Source of the DNA: Stentor roeselii
Taxonomy: Eukaryota; Ciliophora; Heterotrichea; Heterotrichida; Stentoridae
DNA length: 64,000 bases
Assembly: GCA_006503475.1 (NCBI GenBank)
Contig: RSEH01000094.1
Location: 93,337-157,336 of the forward strand
Direction of reading: 5' to 3'
Shown: positions 20,201 to 29,259 of the stretch, piece after piece
How positions within the stretch are numbered: the stretch's first letter is position 1
How the letters are laid out: every line of letters begins with the position of its first letter
The notes under the pieces: generated by a model
What the model saw: only the letters and a program-made list of their open reading frames with translations
Database searches by the model: none
What the model was told of the DNA's origin: nothing
Program-made: the position numbers and the translations under genes

Positions 20201-22354
20201 AACACTGATGAAAAATCTTCAAAAACTGAAAAGTCTTTTAAAAGTAATGAAAAGTCTTCAAGAGATAATAAAACATCTTCAGATCATGATGAGAGCAACC
20301 AAAAATCAAGTAATTCTTTAAAGAAGGGTTCAGTTCAATCCTCAAATGAAAAAAAATCAGAAAAATCTTTAAAAATTGTAAAATCAAAAGAAACCAATGA
20401 TGAAAAATCATCGAAAATATCTAAAAAGTCTGAAGAAAAGCCCAACCTATCATCAAGTGAAAGTGAATCAAAAGAAAATCCTTCAGATTCAGATTCAAAA
20501 GCCGACGAATGGGCAAAAATTGATTCAAAACGCAAGAAAAGTTCATTTTCCAAATCAGACCATGTAAAGCAAAATGAAAGAAACAGTAAAGCTGTATCAA
20601 ACCAGGTAAAGGAAACCAGTGCAGTACTAATCAATTCAAGTGTCAAACAAAATTCAGAAAATAAAAAATCTTTGCAAGTTTCAGCAAATTCCAAAGTTCA
20701 GAGCTCAAAAAAATCACCAGATGATAATTTTTCTGAAAACTTTTCCAAAAAAAGTGAAAAATTCTCAGAGGCTAAACAGAAAATTGAGTCAGATAAAAGA
20801 AGCCAAAACTCAAGAAGTGTGAAAACTTTGAGTAAAAAATCAGAAAATAAAATAAGCATAAAAAATAAATCAGAGTCTTCCTCTGATGAAAGCCAAAACA
20901 AATCACATCATAGTTCAAGGGAAAATCAAGACCATCACTTTAAAGAAGATGAACAAAAGTCAAGCAAAGAGAAGTTGGATAAATTTTCAGAGAATAAGAG
21001 TTTTAATAGTAAAAATAGTGGAAGGACTGGGAGTAAAAAGCAAGAAATCAGTTGGCATAGTGAAAAAATTGAAAAAAGTGAGAAAACTGGAAAAAGTGAA
21101 TCGAGTAAAGTTAAAAGAGAAGGATCTGAAAGTTCTCATGATAAAACTAGCGAAAAGGATTCAATGAAAAGTCAAAACACTAATAAGCTTTCAGAAAATG
21201 GAGAAGAGTTTGAAAATATAAGATTAAGTCAGAAAAGTGATTCAATATCTGGTCAGAATATCAGAGATAGTCACCATGATTCAGAGAGTAAAATAAAATC
21301 AGAAAGTGATTTTCATAGTTCTGAAAAAATTAACTCAAAATCGATGATATCTGTAAAAAGCTCTGAAAATCCTAAAAATTTAGAACCTTCCCAAAAACAT
21401 TCAGAAAAGTCCTTAACCAGCATAGATAAACCAGAGTTAGTTTCTAAAAGTGAAATAAATGACTCAAATTCAAGAAAATCAGAAGAAAACTCACCATTAA
21501 ACAAAAGTACTGAAAAGTCACCTCTTGTAGAAAGAAAGCAAATAACATCATTTCACATAATAAAGCAAGAATCATTTAATCATTCCTCAAAAATCAACAA
21601 AACCTTTTCTCAAAAAAGACCTTCATCTGATTTTTCTTTACCCAGTCCTCAACAAACCTCAGAGGCTTTAGTTCCAGAAAAGTCTCTTTCATCTAAAACT
21701 TCATCTTTAAAATCTCAATCGAATCTTATTGAAAATAATCAAGAAATTTCAGAAATTGAGAAAAATTCTGAGAAAAAATCTGGAAATGAAAGCAGGTCAG
21801 AAAAAAACTTGAAATATTTGGAAATAAACACATCTTTTGAAAGCAGTGAACTGAAAATCATTGACAGTAAAAGAAAGGAATATCAAGGCTTTCATAATGG
21901 TTTACCAAGACTTGAAGAAAGTTCGATTAGCAAAAGTTTAAATGATGATAAAATATTGATATTATCAGAAAGGCCAAGTATTGATCGATCTATTGAAAAA
22001 GACTTAAAATCGGAAAATAAATCTAAAAATAAAAGCTTTAAAGATGAGACCTTATCTAATGATGATGTTTATCAGTATCAAAGTAACTTTGAAGGTCAAA
22101 GATATGAAAAACATTTTGATAATTACGAAGAAAATAAAGGTTTTGATAGGAAATTAAGGTCAGGAAATTCATCCATTATGATAACTGGAAAAATAACAAG
22201 CTCTGAAAATATTTCTGTTTCTGGAGAATTGATTTTAGGAAGAGTTACTGCTTCTGAGAGATTGTCATCTTCGGATTCATTTTCAAGAAAAAATAATGAT
22301 TTGATTAGTTTCATACAAGATATCTTAAATGAAGTAATAGAAAATATTTTATAA
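17258..22354 (+). CDS. Giant TPR protein with Ser/Lys/Glu heptad-repeat tail
   Basis: This is a 1698-residue single frame. Residues ~1-215 carry TPR-type helical pairs (LLSQNHLSPALEFLKKAESF, IACCYKAQNKQTLALRYIEKALFLYP, YHNLAVELEFLRKIPESISFYSKAINL). The remaining ~1480 residues are disordered and dominated by Ser, Lys, Glu, Asn and Asp. From about residue 560 to 1030 they fall into a 7-residue period, E-K-S-x-K-[SN]-[DNE], with occasional 3-residue slips. A 156-bp block is duplicated inside (19079-19234 and 19235-19390). The many Ser residues next to Glu and Lys look like possible phosphorylation sites. A structural or scaffold role at the cytoskeleton or cortex is a guess. The C-terminal ~80 residues are less biased. 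Confidence 0.85.
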   Translation: MNFEEIESLMIQGNHLKVINLLESKLSETTQNPDLIDTLIKSYNEHALSLLSQNHLSPALEFLKKAESFTEIDSELRSRTLNNIACCYKAQNKQTLALRYIEKALFLYPSGDFHLNKCAILSMSGKHQQALEEAMFAVIYLQEELMELLINNSPLDSKKFEALAISYHNLAVELEFLRKIPESISFYSKAINLSEKFFSSETKLKEKLENDMQMALKSSQKVIKKQDALGPYSKKKRIIIRNANSKSPVLRNITPIRTSKENKEIVKRPLARKFVSTGVSKVKMMEMRKTNVSGFEGISEAESDNFMKTERIFVKSPKEKRDGELNKDLIEGNEDSGNIKENVGKDKSGEDGNCLNKNENEDSESRKKVETLDEEKSLGFKKSKHSSGKSSSLIKKLESSESVQVCQPKIQDSSEGNENERKSLGSHKSKEKISSSESRKSLKQSRKHSGSDSNKEENKYSSFESKSMKSETTNKTKSQKTEEKSNKKSEKGFIQSEESSGSERKSIKSGKKSKRTSEKSIIKSKNSSENLKKSIKNLDDSSKSHENNDRSGKSSKNDEAYSKRIEKSFKSNEKSSNIDKKSLTSDEESENSSKKGEKSNTSIEKSFKNDEKSLKSNEKSEKSIKSQEKSFKNDEKSEKNYESFATNTKKSFTSKEPSFKNDEKSLKSKEKSEKSIKSQEKSFKNDEKSEKNYESFAKNTEKSFTSKEPSFKNDEKSFKSNEESSKSYKTSSKKIEKSFKSDEKSSENDEKSSENDEKSEKNYENSSKKTEKSFTSKEKSFKNDEKSLKSKEKSEKSIKSQENSLKIDEKSLKSQSKSSKNDESSSKKTEKSFKSDENLSNDDKTERSNTSKQKSFKTYEKSLKNNSKSSESDESSSKEIEKSLTSKEKSSNNDAKSITSNEKSERIYETSSKKTEKSFTNQEKSFKNDEKSLKTNQKSEKSIKSLNNDEKSLKSNQKSSKNDESSSKNIEQSFKNNEKLSNTDEKSSKTEKSFKSNEKSSRDNKTSSDHDESNQKSSNSLKKGSVQSSNEKKSEKSLKIVKSKETNDEKSSKISKKSEEKPNLSSSESESKENPSDSDSKADEWAKIDSKRKKSSFSKSDHVKQNERNSKAVSNQVKETSAVLINSSVKQNSENKKSLQVSANSKVQSSKKSPDDNFSENFSKKSEKFSEAKQKIESDKRSQNSRSVKTLSKKSENKISIKNKSESSSDESQNKSHHSSRENQDHHFKEDEQKSSKEKLDKFSENKSFNSKNSGRTGSKKQEISWHSEKIEKSEKTGKSESSKVKREGSESSHDKTSEKDSMKSQNTNKLSENGEEFENIRLSQKSDSISGQNIRDSHHDSESKIKSESDFHSSEKINSKSMISVKSSENPKNLEPSQKHSEKSLTSIDKPELVSKSEINDSNSRKSEENSPLNKSTEKSPLVERKQITSFHIIKQESFNHSSKINKTFSQKRPSSDFSLPSPQQTSEALVPEKSLSSKTSSLKSQSNLIENNQEISEIEKNSEKKSGNESRSEKNLKYLEINTSFESSELKIIDSKRKEYQGFHNGLPRLEESSISKSLNDDKILILSERPSIDRSIEKDLKSENKSKNKSFKDETLSNDDVYQYQSNFEGQRYEKHFDNYEENKGFDRKLRSGNSSIMITGKITSSENISVSGELILGRVTASERLSSSDSFSRKNNDLISFIQDILNEVIENIL
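19079..19234 (+). repeat. 156-bp duplicated block, copy A
   Basis: This encodes 52 residues of the heptad tail (7x7+3). It is followed immediately by copy B, and the two differ at only about six bases, so the duplication is recent or kept homogeneous. Confidence 0.92.
19235..19390 (+). repeat. 156-bp duplicated block, copy B
   Basis: This is the second copy of the 52-residue block. It starts after a TTTC that matches the end of copy A. A third, more diverged part copy is visible near 19600-19665. Confidence 0.92.
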
Positions 22355-22385
22355 TCTAATTATCCTTATCAACACCCTTAAAATA

Positions 22386-23816
22386 CTACACCTCACTAAA
22401 CCCCACCCTTTTAGAAAATTCACTCAATCCAGCCTTATTCCCATCCTGAGAAACTCCAGAAATCGGTAGCTGACAAACATAGCATTTCCTTTTCGCCTTC
22501 AAATACAAGTCAGCACACGGATTACACAATTCCCCATGTCCACAATCCAAGAACTTATTAATCCCATCATTTCTACTGCAGAACTTGCAAGGAATTTTAA
22601 TACAATCAAAATTATAAGTTCCAATACACGAGCTCCTTGACCTGATATGAACATTAGCCTGAGTATTGCAATCAATCGCTTGACTCAAAGTTCTGCACAT
22701 TTTCCTTCTTTTCAATTTTTCTCCTTTCGTCTGAATTCTGGGACTTGCCAGCTTTGCAAGGACCCTGGGTGTTGAAATGAGAACTTTTGAAAGCTTATTT
22801 ACAATGTTAGGTTCAATGTAAAGCTTTTGAGACCCTGGAAGAGGCAGTGGCTGGTCATTTGCTAGTTGGGGGTGAGTTGAATGGTCACTTAAGAAGAACT
22901 CCCACCAAGTCACTGCGAGTTTTTTTTTTAATTTCTGAGTTAATAGGAAAAAACCTGAAAAATAAAGAATCGGAGCCAAAAGCCACCCAGGCTGAGAGGT
23001 TTCAAAGAAGTAAAAAAGGAGCAGAAAGGTGAAAGACCCGATGATAAGAGTGTAAAGAAGCCAGATATGTGAAAAAATCATCGTCATGTCTCGTTCTTTA
23101 CTGAAAAAGTTGAGAAGTGCCAGGAAAAAACTGATAAAAGAGACAAGACCTGCGAGAATCATCATCAAGAAGACTGGCCAGAAGACTGCAGCCCAGCTGA
23201 AAGACACTTGAAAGTTGAGCTTTAATGAAAGGTTCACTATGATTATCAGTCTGCCCCATAAGAGACACTTGCTGATCTAAATAAATAATACAAGTTCTTC
23301 AAATATCGTGCAGCTGTTCGCTAAGTTCACTCTTATTGTTGTCCTCACGATGATGTTCAAAGCAACTGGAAGACCCACCCAGAAGATCTTGTCGATCTTT
23401 TCAACTAGAACAAGAATCAAGCAGATGAGACTCAAGAGTGAAAAGAAACTGTTTAAGACTTTTAAAAGGTACTCACTTTTCCAGAATCTGTTTAAAATCG
23501 GTAGTTCTTCTTTATATTGAATTGAATTTTTGTATATCCTTAACACTTCTAAGATTATCAAAGGAACTATCGCGAGACTCACCTGGGCGAACTCGAATAA
23601 AGAAATCATTAAAAAGACGAGACTTACCAGGAAGGTCCCAGTTGTTTCTAAGTACCGGATGAAAATTTCCTCGATTGAGTAAAGATCATAAGATTGCTCG
23701 TCTTCCCCGTATTCAGTCTCTACTCGGTTGAAGGAAAGTCCGATGTTTGAAACGTTGTAGTCTGACTTTTCAACCTCGTTTTCCTCTTCAGCTTCAGGAA
23801 TAGACTCGATATCCAT
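22386..23816 (-). CDS. Multi-pass membrane protein with C-terminal RING finger
   Basis: This is 471 residues after removal of a 15-nt intron (23277-23291). An acidic N-terminal ~45 residues are followed by about eight to nine hydrophobic segments in residues ~55-300 (FLVSLVFLMISLFEF, VLNSFFSLLSLICLILVLV, AAVFWPVFLMMILAGLVSFISFF, IIGSFTFLLLFYFF). The C-terminus has a C3HC4-type finger: CKFC, then LDCGHGELCNPC, then CYVC. The arrangement recalls the Tmemb_185A (Fragile-X-F) type membrane proteins fused to RING fingers found in ciliates, a tentative match. It is probably a membrane-bound ubiquitin ligase. It is convergent with the TPR giant, 31 bp away. Confidence 0.75.
23277..23291 (-). other. 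15-nt intron in TM-RING gene
   Basis: On the minus strand it reads GTATTATTTATTTAG, phase 0, with an in-frame TAG if retained. Splicing joins TIFEEL to ISKCLLWGRLIIIVNLSLK inside a TM segment. Position 10 is A. Confidence 0.85.
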
Positions 23817-24028
23817 GATTTAATAATCTTCAAAATTCTGGATTTTTCAAGATTTTCAATCGTTTCTTGAAGGTAAAAAGGAATAAAAAATTAAATCTTT
23901 ACTTTCAACAATAAACTTTCTCACTAATAAACAAAAAATTTCCATCAAGAAATATTAAAAAATCAAAGTTTAATTATCATTCAATCTTTCCACCTTCAAG
24001 CTGAAAACCAGCTTTAACTTAAAATATA

Positions 24029-24700
24029 ATGTCTTCGAGCTCATCCTCTTTAAAAACCGACTCTGACTGGGAAGAAGAAGCGAAAAAGCCAAAGCCTGCA
24101 ATAAAACGAAATCAAGTAACTTACAGAATTCAAGAAAATTTCAACACAGACGAATACGTAAATGAAATGCTTGAACAAGTAAAAGATGAGGGTCGTCTGG
24201 CAGCGAATCAATCATCTTCTTACGATATCAGCTCGAGTTTCAGTTCAAATCGCTGCGAAAACCTTTCAATTCACTCTGACTTCGAAACTGAGCAGATCAC
24301 AGAGATCAACAACATTTTGGCAAAACGCTTCGTGAATGCTTTGATGGTCTTTAAATCAACGACTCGACCTATTCTTTCCTCTCCTTTCGGCAAAAGAAGA
24401 GGAGGATTTCTTTTCTCTTCTGAATTAATCAACACTATCAAGCCCCTAGAAAAAAGCTTTACTTCAGGAGAAAAACGGAAAAAATGTTTGACTGAATCAC
24501 TGAAAAAAATCAAGAATTTAGAGAAAATCAAGAAAAAAAATATTTCTTGCCTTGAAAGTCAATTGAAAGAAATAAAAAATATTGACAGTGAAAGGGAAGA
24601 ACTGAAGGGAAAAATTGAAACTCTCTCGAAAAGTCTTGATGGAATTTTCAGGGAAAAGAGGAATTTAATGAAAAGCAACTGCAATTGTGCTTTGTTCTAA
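24029..24700 (+). CDS. Coiled-coil hypothetical protein
   Basis: This is a 223-residue protein. It has a Ser-rich acidic N-terminus (MSSSSSSLKTDSDWEEE), a polar middle and a C-terminal coiled coil from about residue 145 (KKIKNLEKIKKKNISCLESQLKEIKNI to GIFREKRNLMK), ending CNCALF. No domain is recognised. It lies only 16 bp upstream of the SFI1-like gene in the same orientation. No 15- or 16-nt GT..AG segment at the join would fuse the two, so they are read as separate genes. The C-terminal CALF resembles a CaaX box, but Cys-Ala-Leu-Phe as a prenylation signal is only a possibility. Confidence 0.6.
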   Translation: MSSSSSSLKTDSDWEEEAKKPKPAIKRNQVTYRIQENFNTDEYVNEMLEQVKDEGRLAANQSSSYDISSSFSSNRCENLSIHSDFETEQITEINNILAKRFVNALMVFKSTTRPILSSPFGKRRGGFLFSSELINTIKPLEKSFTSGEKRKKCLTESLKKIKNLEKIKKKNISCLESQLKEIKNIDSEREELKGKIETLSKSLDGIFREKRNLMKSNCNCALF

Positions 24701-24716
24701 TTTAAATTAATTATTA

Positions 24717-27700
24717 ATGAATCACTTATTGGATGAAATTTTCAATGATGCCAGGTACTCCGGCAAGGTCAATTTGTTGCAGGTGCTGATTAGTTATGAA
24801 AAAGTCATTCAGGCTCGTAGAATTTCTTATTATTCTGATGAAGGGGTCGAGGTCTATCAAGCGCTGCTTCGATGGGGGCGGGAAAAGCCATTCACTGAGA
24901 ATAAAAAAGACTTGCCTTCTGAATCTTCTGGTCTTCAGGTCACCGACCTTTTCGCTGAACCAGTTCAAGAAAGTCTTCCAATCAAAACGAAAAAATCACT
25001 TGAAAGTCATTTTCAACCACTTCTCAAGTCCTCTCATTTAAACCCAATCAAAACTCCTTCAAAGCCTCTGACTTCAAATCAAATCCTCGCAGAAGCCTTT
25101 GCAAGCAGATCATTAAAAATAAGAGTTTTTTTACTGTGGATCGAAGCACACAACTTTTCATTACATGAAAAACTTGCAGAGTTAAAAACCTTAGAAAAAA
25201 AGAAGAAAAATTCAAAAGCTTTCAAGTTTTTCTCGAATCTTCTTCTGAAAAAAACTCTTCAAGGATGGACACGGTTCAACTTGTCACAACTGAAGAAAAA
25301 AATAGCGAGGCACCTCTTTCGTTCTAATAAATTGAAGACTTTTTGGAAGGCCTGGAGCGACTTTCATAGAAAAAACGAAATTTTAAATGGGTTGAAGTTT
25401 ACTGCGAGTTTCATTCATTCTCAGTGGCTTGTGAAAAAAACACTTATTGCTTTGACTAGACATGTTCACAGTCAAATGCTTATCAAGTTGAAGACTCATC
25501 GGGTACAGGAAAGGATTTGCTTTAATTTAGCTCAAAAATCTTTAAACAGCTGGAAAATCTTTGTGAATTTTAGACTTAAAAGCAAAATTTTACAATTGAG
25601 GTCCATGAAGCTCAGGCCGGAAATCTTGAAAAAAAGAGGATTTTTTCAGTTTTTTATTGGATCCTGCATCAAAAAAGAAATCAGGGAAAATAAAAACAAG
25701 GCAAAAAAATTTAGAATTAACTGGACTTACCAGAAAGTCCTTGAGTCTTGGCTGAAGTTCGTTGTTAGGAAAAATAGGAAAATCTTTCATTGGCAGCAGG
25801 CGGGTCTGATGAGGAATAAACGGATTTTAAGTGATGGGTTCAAATTTTTTGCTGGGGTTGTCAAGAGGGAAGAAGAATTCAGAGAAAAGTGCCTTAAAAT
25901 CGCGGTAAAGAAAAAAAAAATCAGGGTTTTTCATGAGTGGAAAAGTATTTCTTTTAGTTATCGCAATGTGGTTTATCCTGATAAAATTTATTTTATTTTT
26001 TATCTGTGGCTTGGATTTGGAAGGCAGTTTAACTTCGGAAGTCATTTTAAACAAGTGAAAGAAAAAAAACAATCAGTTGCTTGTGGAAGTTTGGAATACT
26101 TCATCAAAAAATCTCTGCTTAACACCTGGAAACAGTCTTTAGAAAATGTAAAGAAGTTCAAGAAAAAGCTCCAGATGAAAAACAAGCTGAAAATCTTTCA
26201 CTCTTGGAGTGAAAAGACGAAAACAATGACAAGAATCAAGTCAATTTTAAATCCTTACCTTAAAGCAAAGAAACTCGAAATAAAAGAAAAGATTTTTAAG
26301 GCTTGGGCTGAAAAATATTTAAAAATCATTCTAAATAAATCTCTTTACAAGCAGTTTTCGATTCAAAAAAACAAAAGAATCCTTATCTCGAATCTAAAAT
26401 TCTGGAGATCACGACTCAAACTTAAAATTCGACACAACCGAGAAAATCAAATCTCAAAAAAATTCATGAGAAAAACGCTTTTAACCAAATATCTCGAATC
26501 CTGGAATTTTTTATTTAGAAAAACTCGAAAAAAGTCTGAACTTTCTCGTTTGTCTCAGATTTTCTTCTTGGAAAAATATACTTTAAAGCCTTGGAACCTG
26601 TGGAGGAAGTGGTTTTTAGAAAAATGTAAAAAAGACTTTAAGGTTTTTGTGAGTAAAACTAAAGAATTGAATTCAGAATTTATAGAAGAGCAGGAAATTG
26701 ATGAGGATTTAGAAGAAAATGTTTTAAAAAAATCGAAGTCTCAAAAAATTGTTAACAAAAAAGAGATGTTCAGTGAGCCGACGTTTAAAAGACAAGTCGA
26801 CAGCAGCATTCAAACAGATTCAGCTGGAATAGTTTTAACTCAGGTCAAATCATCTCAGAACAGAAATATTGAATCGAAGTCGATTTTTGTTAGGCCGAAA
26901 TTCTCAAAACTACCAGAAAATAACTTAAAACATATGAAAATCAGTGAAAAAGAAGAAGAAATTGTGAAAGCTAAGGATTTTGGAGAATTGGATGGTGAGG
27001 TTGTTAAAGAAGATAGGAAAATTTGTGTTAAACTTGAGTCACCTCAGGTAGTTTTCAATACTTTTTCAAACATATCTCCGAAAAACAGGAAGATTTTTAA
27101 TGAAGAAGTTATAAACTGTTCTGAAATAGAAAAAAATACTAATAAAGAAAAATTTCAGCTAAATATTGAAAAAAGTGATGTTTTTTCTGTAAAGTCTTCA
27201 AATCTTATCAGCCAAAAACATTCTGAAGTTTACTTAAATCAATACAAACAAGACACTAGCTTCAACAATGAACTGGGAAATTACTTACAACCAATGAACA
27301 ACAAAACTAGTTTAGAAATAGATCTCATCTATAAAAAGTCCTCTGAATCTTCAATTTTGAAATACCTCGATGAAAAAAGTCCTGATAATTCACATTTCAT
27401 TTCCAAGAATGAAAAAAGTTCAGACTCTTCTAACTTTCCCTCTTTAAATAAAATTTCTGATTCAAAATCCAATTTCCTGAATGAAAAAAGTCCTGAACCT
27501 GCAAACTTCGATGATTCTTTTCGAAAAAGCGTTGAATCCCCCAATATGATTCTAAACAACAAGAATCCAGAATCATCGAATTTGAAATCATCTTCTGAAA
27601 ATGCCCCAAAACTTGAAGAATTTAAAGAGTCGTTTGAAAAAAGTCCAGAGTCCTTGATATTAATGTACCGAGATGAAAAAAGTGCAGAGCTGAACAACAA

Positions 27701-29120
27701 AAATACTCCTGAAATGAAAGTCGCTTACAATAAAACAAATTTAGAATTCAATGAAACCCGAGCAATTCAGCACACTCACTCTCAGCAAAGATCTTCAGAA
27801 TTAACCTTAGAAGAAAAATCATTTGATTCAACATCGCCATTAAACAACCAAGAAAATGAAGAAGATCTAAAATTAGCAATTTCTTATCATCATTCATTTC
27901 TCCTTCAAAGATTTTTTACTTACATTAAATCCAACACAACACTTTCAAAGCAGGTTAAATCTCGGGTTATCAGTGCTTCTTTAGTTCTTACAAAATTCAT
28001 GAATTCGCATTTAGAACTCTCAGCGATTTCAACTCTTCAACAAGTTAATGTTCGTGAAATACGCCAAAACAACAGAGCGAAAAATCACAAAAGACGTAAA
28101 ACCTTGAAAAAAATCCTGGATTTCCTGAAAAAGAGAAAAATTTTTAAATTTGACTTACTTCAAAAATACGAAATTATCTCAAAAAATCACAAAAAACTTG
28201 AAAAAAAGAGAATTTTTTTAAACTGGGTGAAAACAATGAAGATCAGAAACTACTCGAAAGACTTGATGATAAAATACCATTTTTTACTAGTAAAAGACAT
28301 CTTCTCCAAATGGCTGACTGAACTAAAAATAAAAGAAATCCAATCAAGAAAAACCTATCAACTCAAAGTTTTCAGCTTGGCAGGTCTTCAGATATACGCT
28401 GAAAAGACCTTCCATGCGAAGGCTCATTTAAACAAAGCTAAAACTTTAGAACTCGCCAAAGTGAAAAAAAAGGTTTTTTCATCATGGAAAGACTTCAGAG
28501 ACCGAAAGTTAAAATCAAAGTTCTTCCGTGAAAGGTTTCTTAAGAAATTGAAACAAATCAGCATCAACGCCTTCAAAGACTATCACATCCAGTCCCTCAT
28601 TGAAAAAGAAATCCAAGGAAGATGCTACAAAAATCTCATCTTTCGTTATGTTCATCGATGGAGACTACAGTTGAAAAGAAAGCTGAAGTTAAAAAAACTC
28701 TTGAAAAAAATCCTTATTCATCGATTTGTGAAAGTTGAAAGTCTTTATCTGCTGAAATGGCAGCAAATTGAAATGATTTCTAATAAAACTGTCATTGTGA
28801 AAACTTTGAGGACTAAAAAAATCAATAAAGAGGAAAATTTGCTGAAAAGTATCAAGTTTCGCAAGTTTTATGTTATTGGAAAAGTCTTTTATGCCTGGGA
28901 TCAGTTTGTTTCTGACCATTCTATTAAGAGAAGGAGGAATTTTATTTATTCGGTCTTTATGGGATGGAAACTTCAGACTAGGGAAAATGCCTTGCTTCGG
29001 AAATACTTGATTGAAAGTAACTTATCTGAAAAGTATCTTCAGAGTTCTGTTGAATTCACTGGAGGCTTGCTGAAGTCAATGAGTTCTTTAAGCAGTTTTC
29101 AGTCGATTAACTTTAATTAA
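24717..29120 (+). CDS. SFI1-like centrin-binding repeat protein
   Basis: This is a 1467-residue single frame. Residues ~130-660 contain many SFI1-type repeats, ~23-35 residues apart, with a Trp in an aromatic/Leu helix: LQGWTRFNL, FWKAWSDFHRK, NSWKIFVNFR, ESWLKFVVRK, FHEWKSI, NTWKQSL, FHSWSEKTK, FKAWAEKY, ESWNFLFRK, LWRKWF. A Ser/Glu/Asn-rich linker (~660-1060) contains loose repeats of EKSPES-type words. A second repeat block covers ~1085-1445 (LNWVKTMK, FSKWLTEL, FSSWKDF, VHRWRLQ, VFYAWDQF, VFMGWKLQ). SFI1 repeats form a long helix that binds centrins at centrioles, basal bodies and contractile fibres. Ciliates use such proteins in centrin-based contractile cytoskeleton, so a role in myonemes or basal bodies is likely. 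Confidence 0.88.
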   Translation: MNHLLDEIFNDARYSGKVNLLQVLISYEKVIQARRISYYSDEGVEVYQALLRWGREKPFTENKKDLPSESSGLQVTDLFAEPVQESLPIKTKKSLESHFQPLLKSSHLNPIKTPSKPLTSNQILAEAFASRSLKIRVFLLWIEAHNFSLHEKLAELKTLEKKKKNSKAFKFFSNLLLKKTLQGWTRFNLSQLKKKIARHLFRSNKLKTFWKAWSDFHRKNEILNGLKFTASFIHSQWLVKKTLIALTRHVHSQMLIKLKTHRVQERICFNLAQKSLNSWKIFVNFRLKSKILQLRSMKLRPEILKKRGFFQFFIGSCIKKEIRENKNKAKKFRINWTYQKVLESWLKFVVRKNRKIFHWQQAGLMRNKRILSDGFKFFAGVVKREEEFREKCLKIAVKKKKIRVFHEWKSISFSYRNVVYPDKIYFIFYLWLGFGRQFNFGSHFKQVKEKKQSVACGSLEYFIKKSLLNTWKQSLENVKKFKKKLQMKNKLKIFHSWSEKTKTMTRIKSILNPYLKAKKLEIKEKIFKAWAEKYLKIILNKSLYKQFSIQKNKRILISNLKFWRSRLKLKIRHNRENQISKKFMRKTLLTKYLESWNFLFRKTRKKSELSRLSQIFFLEKYTLKPWNLWRKWFLEKCKKDFKVFVSKTKELNSEFIEEQEIDEDLEENVLKKSKSQKIVNKKEMFSEPTFKRQVDSSIQTDSAGIVLTQVKSSQNRNIESKSIFVRPKFSKLPENNLKHMKISEKEEEIVKAKDFGELDGEVVKEDRKICVKLESPQVVFNTFSNISPKNRKIFNEEVINCSEIEKNTNKEKFQLNIEKSDVFSVKSSNLISQKHSEVYLNQYKQDTSFNNELGNYLQPMNNKTSLEIDLIYKKSSESSILKYLDEKSPDNSHFISKNEKSSDSSNFPSLNKISDSKSNFLNEKSPEPANFDDSFRKSVESPNMILNNKNPESSNLKSSSENAPKLEEFKESFEKSPESLILMYRDEKSAELNNKNTPEMKVAYNKTNLEFNETRAIQHTHSQQRSSELTLEEKSFDSTSPLNNQENEEDLKLAISYHHSFLLQRFFTYIKSNTTLSKQVKSRVISASLVLTKFMNSHLELSAISTLQQVNVREIRQNNRAKNHKRRKTLKKILDFLKKRKIFKFDLLQKYEIISKNHKKLEKKRIFLNWVKTMKIRNYSKDLMIKYHFLLVKDIFSKWLTELKIKEIQSRKTYQLKVFSLAGLQIYAEKTFHAKAHLNKAKTLELAKVKKKVFSSWKDFRDRKLKSKFFRERFLKKLKQISINAFKDYHIQSLIEKEIQGRCYKNLIFRYVHRWRLQLKRKLKLKKLLKKILIHRFVKVESLYLLKWQQIEMISNKTVIVKTLRTKKINKEENLLKSIKFRKFYVIGKVFYAWDQFVSDHSIKRRRNFIYSVFMGWKLQTRENALLRKYLIESNLSEKYLQSSVEFTGGLLKSMSSLSSFQSINFN

Positions 29121-29259
29121 TAGAATTAATATTATGAAAATAAGTAGATATAAAATGTTTGATTCTAAGACATGATAATATAATGAAAGAAAGTCATCTA
29201 TTTGATGGAAATTTAATTTTTTGAATAAAGAAAGTCAAGCTAAAATATTAACAATCTAA

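Noticed and set aside
24698-24719. Fusion of the coiled-coil gene and SFI1-like gene through a tiny intron
   Set aside because: No GT..AG segment of 15 or 16 nt spans the stop, so the two are kept separate.
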